A DNA stretch of 64,000 nucleotides, taken from the NCBI GenBank assembly GCA_963204915.1, contig CAUJHS010000089.1:1-64000 (forward strand), read 5' to 3'. Below the pieces are notes generated by a model that worked only from the letters and a program-made list of their open reading frames with translations, did no database searches and was not told the DNA's origin. Both the position numbers and the translations under genes were made by a program. Below are positions 26,113 to 34,085 of the stretch, piece after piece (position 1 is the stretch's first letter; every line of letters starts with the position of its first letter). The stretch is from Planctomycetota bacterium. Its GTDB lineage: Bacteria; Planctomycetota; Planctomycetia; Pirellulales; Pirellulaceae.

Positions 26113-27201
26113 ATGCGTGAGATGAATCGTACGTGGATCGCGTTGGTGCTTCTGGCGATGCCCCTGGCGGCGCCGGTTCGCGGACAGCGCCCAGCGCAGG
26201 GCGCCGCCGATCACCGCACTGCCGTGCAGGCGGTGTTCCAGTTGTCGCAAACCGCGGCGACGATGGAAGATTACACGACGATGATCGACGAATGCCAACG
26301 ACTCATGGCGGAGCCTGGTTTGGCGCCGGCCCATCAAGCGTATTTAAAGCAACTTGGTTCGTGGGCATTGAACCGCCGCGGCGAAGCGCGCTCCGAGGAA
26401 TCGGCCGCCAAGGCCGAGGCGGGCGACACCGAAGCCGCAGCGCAACTCGATACTCAGTCGCTCGAAGACTTTAATCTGGCCCTGGAATGGGATCCCACGC
26501 GTTGGAAAGCGTTTCACAATCGGGGCGTCAGTTTCGCTATGACGCACGACTACGACAAAGCCTTGGCCGACTTCGACCAGGCCCTACGCTTGAAGCCCAC
26601 CTACGCCAACACGTGGTTCAATCGCGGAGAAATCCATTACGAGCAAGGCAAGTACGCCGAAGCGATTGCCGATTACAACAACGTGCTGCGCGTAAATCGG
26701 GACGACGCAGACGCCTATACCCGCCGCGGGCATGCCTACTTCAAACTAGGACGCTACCGAGAGGCGTTAAGCGATTACAGCCGGGCCGTCACCCTAAAGC
26801 CTGACGACGCAATGGCTTACCTCAACCGCGGCGAAGCGTACCTCTCGTTGTCGTTATGGGACCCCGCCGCGCGCGACTACCGTCAGGCGATCACCATTGA
26901 CGGCACGATGGGACGCGCCTATCAAGGGGCCGCATGGCTTATGGCGGCTTGTCCCGACCAGCGGTACCGGTATCCCGATCGCGCGGTCAACGCCGCTCTC
27001 AAGGCCATCGAATTGGCCGGCGACGAAGTCGATTACCGTTATTACGATACGCTTGCCGCCGCACACGCCACCGCGGGCGACTTCGCCAAAGCGCAGGAAG
27101 TGATTGTCACGGCGATTGAACAGGCCCCGGAAGACAAGGCCGAGGACCTCAAAAAGCGTCAAACCATGTATCAACAAAACCAGGCCTATCGCATTCAGTA
27201 G
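26113..27201 (+). CDS. Exported TPR-repeat protein
   Basis: 362 residues. A signal peptide (NRTWIALVLLAMPLAAPVRG) precedes a helical segment and four to five tetratricopeptide repeats (about 115-260; for example AFHNRGVSFAMTHDYDKAL, then TWFNRGEIHYEQGKYAEAI). The C-terminal part continues in helical hairpins and ends RIQ. It is probably a periplasmic scaffold for protein contacts; partners are unknown. GAGGAG at 26101-26106 is a good ribosome-binding site for the ATG at 26113. It occupies the place upstream of rpmI where infC often lies. Confidence 0.85.
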   Translation: MREMNRTWIALVLLAMPLAAPVRGQRPAQGAADHRTAVQAVFQLSQTAATMEDYTTMIDECQRLMAEPGLAPAHQAYLKQLGSWALNRRGEARSEESAAKAEAGDTEAAAQLDTQSLEDFNLALEWDPTRWKAFHNRGVSFAMTHDYDKALADFDQALRLKPTYANTWFNRGEIHYEQGKYAEAIADYNNVLRVNRDDADAYTRRGHAYFKLGRYREALSDYSRAVTLKPDDAMAYLNRGEAYLSLSLWDPAARDYRQAITIDGTMGRAYQGAAWLMAACPDQRYRYPDRAVNAALKAIELAGDEVDYRYYDTLAAAHATAGDFAKAQEVIVTAIEQAPEDKAEDLKKRQTMYQQNQAYRIQ

Positions 27202-27360
27202 CCGCTTGCCGGCCTTTTCCTTTGCCGCGATTTGCCGTAAATTAACTCGTTTACCCACCAGGAGTTGTCTCATCGCGGGCGCTCCTGGCGCCAACACGCT
27301 ACGCTTGGAATCGCCGCTGGTCGGCTTTATATAAAACTTTATCTGGAAAGAAGTTGCGCT

Positions 27361-27564
27361 ATGCCTAAGATGAAAACGCACAAGGGAACTAAGAAGCGGT
27401 TCCGCTTGACCGCCACGGGTAAGGCGATGCACCGTCAGTGCGGCACAAGCCATTTGGCGTCGCGCATGTCGCAAAAGCGGAAGCGCAAGCTTCGTGGCAC
27501 CGCGGCCGTGGATAAGTCCATGCAAACATCGATTCACGAATCGCTGGGCAAATACGGTTATTAG
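27361..27564 (+). CDS. rpmI: 50S ribosomal protein L35
   Basis: 67-residue highly basic protein (PKMKTHKGTKKRFRLTATGK, then RKRKLRGTAAV), the expected length for bacterial L35 of the large subunit. The ATG at 27361 follows GAAAGAAG. rplT follows after an unusually long gap of 224 bases. infC is not immediately upstream, unlike the common infC-rpmI-rplT order. Confidence 0.96.
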   Translation: MPKMKTHKGTKKRFRLTATGKAMHRQCGTSHLASRMSQKRKRKLRGTAAVDKSMQTSIHESLGKYGY

Positions 27565-27726
27565 TCGCAAGTTGTTTGCGAGAAACAGGTTATCGCCACC
27601 GGCACTGCGAAGCCGGAGCGATTATCTAAAGAACGGAAGGGTCGGCTAGGGGAGGCTTTCTCGGCTTCCGTGGTTCCCCAACACCTTTCCCCCATCATTT
27701 TTTCCAAGCGTACGGGCAGGAAAACG

Positions 27727-27747
27727 CCTTCGAGGTCGTCTCGAAGG
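27727..27747 (+). promoter_or_regulatory. Hairpin in the rpmI-rplT spacer
   Basis: CCTTCGAG (27727-27734) pairs perfectly with CTCGAAGG (27740-27747) around a 5-base loop, 41 bases before the rplT ATG. In other bacteria L20 represses its own operon through a leader structure, so this could be such a control element or a processing site. A second short stem (CCGGC...GCCGG, about 27599-27616) lies upstream. No T-run follows either, which argues against simple terminators. Confidence 0.4.
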
Positions 27748-27788
27748 GGCCTGGTTACGCTACACTTTAGCGACAAGGTCGCACTCCA

Positions 27789-28145
27789 ATGAGAACTACC
27801 AAAGGCGCCGCGCGGCGCCAGGCGAAACGTCGTCTCTTCAAAAAAGCCAAGGGCTTTGTCGGCGGTCGTCGTAAACTGTACCGTACGGCCAAAGAAACCC
27901 TCGTCCGTGCGGGCGTATTTGCGTACAAACACCGCAAGAACCGCAAGCGCGACTTCCGCCGACTGTGGATCATTCGTATTAACGCGGCGTGCCGTGAACG
28001 CGGCATTCGTTACAGCGAGTTGATTAACGGCATCAACAAGCTCGGTCTGGAGATCGACCGCAAATCGCTGGCCGAAATCGCCGTGAGCGATCCCGCCGCG
28101 TTTGACGCCGTCGTCGAAAAGGTCAAAGGCGCCTTGGCTGCGTAA
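27789..28145 (+). CDS. rplT: 50S ribosomal protein L20
   Basis: 118 residues, full length. The basic N-terminal helix ([20 protein letters not shown]) and the globular RNA-binding C-terminal domain ([20 protein letters not shown]) are typical. L20 is essential for early large-subunit assembly and is often autoregulatory. The spacer upstream holds a perfect hairpin that may serve this. Confidence 0.97.
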   Translation: MRTTKGAARRQAKRRLFKKAKGFVGGRRKLYRTAKETLVRAGVFAYKHRKNRKRDFRRLWIIRINAACRERGIRYSELINGINKLGLEIDRKSLAEIAVSDPAAFDAVVEKVKGALAA

Positions 28146-28367
28146 GGCAAGTCGAACTCGCTGGTTTCCCGTGAGCTCGTTACGCGTGGCGGACGAGTTC
28201 ACGTCAAACCTCTGTGCCAAGGGCCAAGTCGCAAATCACGGCGTGTCTTCCACGAAGAGGTAGGTGGTGCGCCGGGCATGATCCTTCGCGCAGGCTCGTC
28301 GGCGAACCTTCGTCTGGCCTGCGCGCTCGCTTCCTTTGGGTCTGTTTCTCTCGCTCGCCACAATGGC

Positions 28368-29390
28368 ATGTCGGACTTTCTTGCAGAACTTGACGCCCTG
28401 ACCGCCGACGCCCAACAAGCGTTCGCTGCGGCGCAAACGCCCGACGCGTGGGAGGCTGCGCGTGTCGAATTCCTGGGCGCCAAGAGCGGCCGCCTGAAGG
28501 ATGTACAAAAGGGTCTGGGCAGCGTTCCCAAAGAAGAAAAACCCGCCGCGGGGAAACGTTTCAATGAAGTGAAGCAACTCATTCAGGAGGCTTCGGAGAC
28601 CGCTAAGGCGCGCATCGACGCGGCCCAGGCGAGTCAAAAATCCGAGCCCGTGTTCGATCCGACGCTTCCGGGCCGACCGCTGCGTGTGGGGCGTTTGCAT
28701 CCCATCACGCAAACGATCGAAGAACTGAAAGACATCATGGGCCGGCTCGGTTTCTCCGTGGCCGATGGTCCGGAAATCGAAGACGAGCGCCATAACTTCG
28801 AGGCGCTCAACATTCCGTTGGATCACCCCGCGCGGGATCCTCTGGAGAATTTTTATCTGAGCGCCGCCGCAGCAGCGACGGGGCGCAAAGACGCCCCGAT
28901 GCTCCTGCGCAGTCAAACCAGCACGGTGCAAATTCGCGTGATGGAATGCACGCCGCCGCCGGTGCGCATCATCGCACTGGGGCGCGTCTACCGGCCAGAT
29001 GAAGTCGACCGCACGCACTATCCCATGTTCCATCAAATGGAAGGGTTGCTGGTTGATCGACACGTCACCATGGCCGACTTGAAAAGCGTATTACGATTGT
29101 TCGCGTCCAGTTACCTGGGGCGGGACGTCCACATCCGCTTCCGGCCGTCGTTCTTCCCGTTCACCGAACCGAGCGTGGAGTGCGACTATTATTGGAACAA
29201 CAAGTGGACCGAGTTCGGCGGCGCCGGCATGGTCGACCCGAATGTGCTCCAGGCGGTCGGTTATGACCCTGAGGAAGTGACCGGCTTCGCGTTCGGGCTA
29301 GGGATCGAGCGTCTGTGCATGCGTCGTCACCACATTACCGACATTCGCGAGTTCTACCGCAACGACGTGCGGTTCCTGCATCAGTTTTAG
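28368..29390 (+). CDS. pheS: Phenylalanyl-tRNA synthetase alpha subunit
   Basis: 340 residues, the catalytic subunit of the alpha2-beta2 enzyme. An N-terminal coiled coil (about 1-90) is followed by the class II core: motif 2 region [19 protein letters not shown], then [24 protein letters not shown], and motif 3 [18 protein letters not shown] 28368 (MSDFLAEL) was preferred over 28278, whose extra 30 residues are not part of the family. pheT follows after 110 bases. Confidence 0.96.
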   Translation: MSDFLAELDALTADAQQAFAAAQTPDAWEAARVEFLGAKSGRLKDVQKGLGSVPKEEKPAAGKRFNEVKQLIQEASETAKARIDAAQASQKSEPVFDPTLPGRPLRVGRLHPITQTIEELKDIMGRLGFSVADGPEIEDERHNFEALNIPLDHPARDPLENFYLSAAAAATGRKDAPMLLRSQTSTVQIRVMECTPPPVRIIALGRVYRPDEVDRTHYPMFHQMEGLLVDRHVTMADLKSVLRLFASSYLGRDVHIRFRPSFFPFTEPSVECDYYWNNKWTEFGGAGMVDPNVLQAVGYDPEEVTGFAFGLGIERLCMRRHHITDIREFYRNDVRFLHQF

Positions 29391-29500
29391 CTCGGTCGAC
29401 TTCTGGCTGGCTGGAATCGGATCCAGAAATCCCTTGACCTCTTCGTACCGTTCCTCTTCGTCGCGTTCCGCCCCGGAACGCGGCTCCACGGCGCACGCCC

Positions 29501-31555
29501 ATGATCGTCTCTTGGAATTGGTTGAAAGATTACCTCGACTTGGACATGCCGCCCGAGCAGGTCGAGCAACGTCTTGCGATGGCGGGCTTGAATCATGAAG
29601 AGTCTTGGACCTCGGGCGAGGACCTGGCGATTGATATTGAAATCACCAGCAATCGTCCCGACTGCTTAGGGCACTTAGGCATCGCGCGCGAAATCGCTGT
29701 GCTGTTCAACCAGCCGCTAAAGACTCCCACGCCCGAGACCAAGCCAGGCACGTCGCAAGTATCCGATCTGGCGAAAGTCGCCCTGGAATGCCCTGACCTA
29801 TGCTACCGCTACACGGCGCGAGTGATTCGCGGCGTGAAAGTGGGAGCAACGCCCGAGTGGATGGCGCGCCGCTTGCAAACGATCTACGATCCGCGGCCCT
29901 CGCAGCGCGAGAAGAAAAAGCCGTGGAAGAGCATCAACAACGTGGTGGACATCACCAATTACGTGCTCATGGAGTGCGGCCAACCGCTGCACGCGTTCGA
30001 CTTAAAGCATCTGCGCGGGCAAGAGATCATCGTGCGGCGAGCCCGCAAGGGAGAAAAGTTCGAAGCGATCAACCACGAAACGTATGAACTTCACCCGGAG
30101 ATGTGCGTCATCGCCGATGCGCAGCGCGCCGTCGCCCTGGGCGGCGTCATGGGGGGTGCCGACACCGAAGTCTCTGCCAACACGACCGATTTGCTGATCG
30201 AGTCGGCCGAGTTCGCCCCGCTTTCGATTCGCACCACCGCCCGCACGTTGCGATTGTTCAGCGACTCTTCCTATCGCTTTGAACGCGGCGTGGACCCAGA
30301 CGGAGTCGACTGGGCGAGCCGCCGCTGCTGCGAACTGATCCTCGACCTGTGCGGCGGCGAACTGGCCGAAGGCGTCATCGACGTGGGCCGCGGCGTTCCT
30401 GCACGTAAGCCCATCACCTTGCGCCTGTCGCAAATCGAACGAGTCTTGGGCATCACGATCGATCGCGAAGAAGTCGTGCGCATTCTCTCGGCCCTGGGAG
30501 GCGACACGCGCGCTCACGGCGCTAGCCTGCAAATGACGCCGCCTTCCTGGCGACGCGACTTGACCCGCGAGATCGACTTGATTGAAGAAGCCGCACGCAT
30601 TCACGGGTACGATAAAATTCCCGAAGACGTGTCCGTTCCGATGACGGCTTCGCATCGCAGCGACGCCGACCGCGTGTTGCAAAAGGTTCGCCGCGTGGCC
30701 ACCGCCGCGGGTTTTGACGAAGCGCTCACGGCGAGCATGACGCCGGAAAGTTGGACCCTCGCGTTCAGCCCTTGGACCACGGCGCCGGCGCTGGTCGCCA
30801 ACACGGCGATGTTGAAAGGCGCCGACCGACTGCGCACCAGCCTCATTCCGAGCTTGCTTGATGTTCGGCGAATCAATGAATCGCTGTCGAACCCGCGTTC
30901 CGACTTGTTTGAAACCGCCAAGGGGTACCTCCCGCGTTCGGGTCACCTGCCAGAGGAGCCTTGGCTCTTGGGCCTGGTGAGCGCGGGCGACTTCTTCGAG
31001 GTGAAGGGCGTGATCGAAGCCCTAGTCGCAGAAATGGGCTCTGGCATTTCCCTGGAAGTGGCCGACTGGACGCACCCCCTGTTGGATCCGGCGCGTTCGT
31101 GCGAGTTGCGGCTAGCAGGACGTCGACTTGGATTCCTCGGCGAGGTGAATCTGGCGAAACTGAAAGAAACCGAATGGAGCCTCCGCGCGCCGGCCACCGT
31201 GGCCGAGTTGCACTTAGGCGAGCTGGAGCGCATCGCTCAGTTGACGCCCAAGTATCGGGCGCTGAGCACGCAGCAACCAATCACGCGCGACTTGAACTTT
31301 ATTGTCGATGAGCAACTGCGCTGGGCCGACCTGGCCGGCACGGTGCGCCGCGCCGCGGGGCCAGAACTGGAGAACGTCGCCTTTCGCGAAGATTTCCGCG
31401 ATGTGAACAAAGACGGTCCCGGCAAAAAACGGCTTCTCTTTTCGTACACGCTGCGTCCGCAGGAAGAAACCTTTACCAGCGAGCAAGCCTCGGCTATTCA
31501 ACAGGCCATCATCGCGGCGTGCGCCAAATCGCATCAGGCCGTGATTGTCGGTTGA
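29501..31555 (+). CDS. pheT: Phenylalanyl-tRNA synthetase beta subunit, lacking the tRNA-binding OB domain
   Basis: 684 residues against about 790-800 for the usual bacterial protein. The first residues (VSWNWLKDYLDLDMPPEQVE ... AMAGL, 2-30) are followed almost at once by ITSNRPDCLGHLGIAREIAVL (48-68). The roughly 105-residue EMAP-type OB domain that normally separates them is absent. B3/B4 (INNVVDITNYV, MECGQPLHAFDL), B5 and the catalytic-like core are present, and the C-terminal FDX-ACB domain is intact (ITRDLNFIVDE to the end). The junction is clean and in frame, so this is a natural short form rather than a broken gene. Confidence 0.95.
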   Translation: MIVSWNWLKDYLDLDMPPEQVEQRLAMAGLNHEESWTSGEDLAIDIEITSNRPDCLGHLGIAREIAVLFNQPLKTPTPETKPGTSQVSDLAKVALECPDLCYRYTARVIRGVKVGATPEWMARRLQTIYDPRPSQREKKKPWKSINNVVDITNYVLMECGQPLHAFDLKHLRGQEIIVRRARKGEKFEAINHETYELHPEMCVIADAQRAVALGGVMGGADTEVSANTTDLLIESAEFAPLSIRTTARTLRLFSDSSYRFERGVDPDGVDWASRRCCELILDLCGGELAEGVIDVGRGVPARKPITLRLSQIERVLGITIDREEVVRILSALGGDTRAHGASLQMTPPSWRRDLTREIDLIEEAARIHGYDKIPEDVSVPMTASHRSDADRVLQKVRRVATAAGFDEALTASMTPESWTLAFSPWTTAPALVANTAMLKGADRLRTSLIPSLLDVRRINESLSNPRSDLFETAKGYLPRSGHLPEEPWLLGLVSAGDFFEVKGVIEALVAEMGSGISLEVADWTHPLLDPARSCELRLAGRRLGFLGEVNLAKLKETEWSLRAPATVAELHLGELERIAQLTPKYRALSTQQPITRDLNFIVDEQLRWADLAGTVRRAAGPELENVAFREDFRDVNKDGPGKKRLLFSYTLRPQEETFTSEQASAIQQAIIAACAKSHQAVIVG

Positions 31556-31750
31556 GCAGGCCGGAAACTTCTGCGGCGGCTTGATACGATTGGCGCCCAT
31601 CACCCGTGGTTCTCTGCGGGTGAAACGCTACGATAGTGTCGGTGTTCACGTCGTTCCGAGATGATCTCCGAAGTTTGCCGTCGTGCAGGCGGCCCCGCGC
31701 GGAGAACGTCGTTCGACTTTTGCATCGTCCCTTCTTTAGTAACCGCCGTT

Positions 31751-32809
31751 ATGCCGCGCTCGATTGTGATTCTCACGGAAGGCCATACCAACCCCCACAC
31801 CGCCAAGACCGCCTCGTGCATGATTCGCTACAAAGGCGACGAAGTGGTCGCGCTGCTCGATGGCGCGCAGCGAGGCAAAACCAGCCGCGACCTGCTGCAA
31901 GTGGGCGATGTGCCGGTGGTGGCCAGCCTGAGTGAAGCCCCGCCTGCAAACACGCTTCTGCTGGGCATTGCTCCGGCCGGCGGAAAAATTCCCGCGTCCT
32001 GGCGGCCCATCATTCTTGAGGCCATCGCCCGCAAGATGAACATTCTTTCGGGCCTGCACGATTTTGTTTCCGCCGACGCGGAGTTCGTCGCCGCGGCGCA
32101 AAAGCACGGCGTGGAACTGATTGACGTGCGGAAAAACAACGAGCGCGACATCGCCCGGCGTCGCGGTTTGCGTCCCGATTGTTTACGTATTTTGACCGTC
32201 GGCCACGACTGCAGCATCGGCAAGATGGTGGCCGCCGTGGAGCTAACCAACGGTCTGAAACAGCGCGGGCGTGATGCGAAGTTCATCGCCACGGGGCAAA
32301 CCGGAATTATGGTCGAAGGCGACGGCTGCCCGATTGATTGCGTCGTGGCCGACTTCGTCAGCGGCGCCGTTGAAAAGATGGTGCTCAAACACCAGCATCA
32401 CGAAATTCTGATCGTCGAAGGGCAAGGCAGCCTGGTGCATCCGTCGTATTCCGGCGTCACGCTCAGTTTGTTGCACGGCTGCTTGCCTCACGCATTGATC
32501 ATGGTGTATGAAGTGGGGCGCGATTGCGTGACCGGCGTGGAGCACGTTAAAATTCCGCCCTTGGCCAAGATTCGCGAGTTGAACGAACTGATGGGCGGCA
32601 TCAACCAGCCTTGCCCCGTGATTGGCGTGGCGATGAACAGTCGGCGCATTTCCGCCGAACAGGCCGAAGAGGAACGTCGCCGCGTGAGCCAAGAGATGAA
32701 CCTTCCCGTGTGCGACGTGATCCGGCACGGTCCCGGCGAACTGGTCGATGCGATCTTGAAGTTCGAAGCGCAAGGCGCGTGGAAAACCTGGGGAGAATCG
32801 GCCCGGTAG
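31751..32809 (+). CDS. DUF1611 family P-loop protein (DgcN-like)
   Basis: 352-residue cytoplasmic protein. The N-terminal Rossmann-like half (SIVILTEGHTNPHTAKTA) is followed by a P-loop-type half (LTVGHDCSIGKMVAAVELTN, FIATGQTGIMVEGDGCPID, LIVEGQGSLVHPSYSGVTL). The family includes DgcN, linked to D-glutamate metabolism, and usually sits beside a dipeptide-epimerase-like gene; none is adjacent here. ATG 31751 was chosen because the 30 residues upstream are not part of the family. MoxR starts 75 bases downstream, so co-transcription is possible. Confidence 0.82.
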   Translation: MPRSIVILTEGHTNPHTAKTASCMIRYKGDEVVALLDGAQRGKTSRDLLQVGDVPVVASLSEAPPANTLLLGIAPAGGKIPASWRPIILEAIARKMNILSGLHDFVSADAEFVAAAQKHGVELIDVRKNNERDIARRRGLRPDCLRILTVGHDCSIGKMVAAVELTNGLKQRGRDAKFIATGQTGIMVEGDGCPIDCVVADFVSGAVEKMVLKHQHHEILIVEGQGSLVHPSYSGVTLSLLHGCLPHALIMVYEVGRDCVTGVEHVKIPPLAKIRELNELMGGINQPCPVIGVAMNSRRISAEQAEEERRRVSQEMNLPVCDVIRHGPGELVDAILKFEAQGAWKTWGESAR

Positions 32810-32884
32810 TTTCTCGCAAGGCGCGCCGCCAACGCGCAAGTTTGGCGCAACAGGAGCCTCTTTTCTTCGAAGGGTCACTTCCCA

Positions 32885-34009
32885 ATGGCCAAGAAGCAAG
32901 CATCTGCGGCGGCGTCAGGCAATGGTGCGGGCAACATGTTGCGCCAACCGGCCGAAGTGCTTTACGCCGAGGAGATCGACGCACTCATCAAAGCCGACAA
33001 GCACCCGAAGCCCACGGGCTGGCGCATGTCGCCGCGGTCGGTGCTGACCTACCTCTGCGGCGGCAAGTGCGGCAAACTCGACATCACGCCCAAGTATATC
33101 GGACATCAACGGCAGGTCGAAATCGCGATCTCGACCCTCGTCACCGACCGGGCGCTGCTGCTCATCGGCGAGCCAGGCACGGCGAAGTCTTGGTTGTCCG
33201 AGCATCTGACGGCCGCCATTAACGGTGATTCAACCAAAGTGGTGCAAGGCACCGCCGGCACGACCGAAGAACAAATCCGTTACACCTGGAACTACGCCAT
33301 GCTCATTGCGCATGGCCCCAGTCATCAAGCGCTGATTAAGAGTCCCATCTTCCGCGCCATGGAGGAAGGCGCTATTGCGCGGTTTGAAGAAATCACGCGC
33401 TGCGCCTCGGAGGTGCAAGACGCGATGATCTCGCTCCTTTCGGAAAAGCGCATCTCGGTGCCGGAATTGGCCACCGAGGTTCCCGCGCAAAAAGGCTTCT
33501 CGATCATCGCCACGGCCAACACGCGCGACCGGGGCGTGAACGATATGTCGGCCGCCATCAAGCGGCGGTTTAACATCGTGGTCTTGCCCACGCCTAAGGA
33601 CATCGACACCGAGATCGGCATTGTCCGCAAGCGCGTGCGCGAACTGGCCTTGAGCCTCGACCTGGCCGCGCAACCCCCGGCCGACGACGCCATTGAAAAG
33701 GTCGTCACCATCTTCCGCGAGCTGCGCAGCGGCCAAACGCTCGATGGCAAAGCGAAGGTAAAGTCGCCTTCGGGCGTGCTATCCACCGCCGAAGCGATCT
33801 CGCTGCTGGCCAACAGCATGGCGCTGGCGGGCAACTTCGGCAGCGGCAAAGTCGAAGCCGATGACATTGCCGCGGGCCTGCAAGGCGCCATTGTGAAGGA
33901 TGAAGAGAAAGACCACGTCGTGTGGGAAGAATATCTGAAGAACGTGATGAAAAAACGGGGCGCCGACTGGCGACCTTTGTTTAACGCTTGTTCCGAGCAT
34001 CACGGCTGA
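32885..34009 (+). CDS. MoxR-type AAA+ ATPase (YehL-like)
   Basis: 374 residues. Walker A is GEPGTAKS (95-102), a Walker B-like segment is AIARFEEI (about 162-170), and ATANTRDRGVND carries sensor 1. The C-terminal lid is helical. It is first in a three-gene set with DUF5682 and VWA proteins, the same set as E. coli yehL-yehM-yehP. MoxR ATPases typically remodel or insert cofactors into targets presented by their VWA partner; the target here is unknown. It differs clearly from the second MoxR at 56703-57725. Confidence 0.9.
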   Translation: MAKKQASAAASGNGAGNMLRQPAEVLYAEEIDALIKADKHPKPTGWRMSPRSVLTYLCGGKCGKLDITPKYIGHQRQVEIAISTLVTDRALLLIGEPGTAKSWLSEHLTAAINGDSTKVVQGTAGTTEEQIRYTWNYAMLIAHGPSHQALIKSPIFRAMEEGAIARFEEITRCASEVQDAMISLLSEKRISVPELATEVPAQKGFSIIATANTRDRGVNDMSAAIKRRFNIVVLPTPKDIDTEIGIVRKRVRELALSLDLAAQPPADDAIEKVVTIFRELRSGQTLDGKAKVKSPSGVLSTAEAISLLANSMALAGNFGSGKVEADDIAAGLQGAIVKDEEKDHVVWEEYLKNVMKKRGADWRPLFNACSEHHG

Positions 34010-34085
34010 ACCGCCGCGGGACGGCGACGGTTGTTCGTTCCGCCTCGCGAAGCCAAGGGCCTGCCCCTGCGGTCGATGAGATTGT

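Noticed and set aside
28278-28367. Longer pheS start at 28278
   Set aside because: The extra 30 residues are not family-like; MSDFLAEL at 28368 begins the normal coiled-coil arm.
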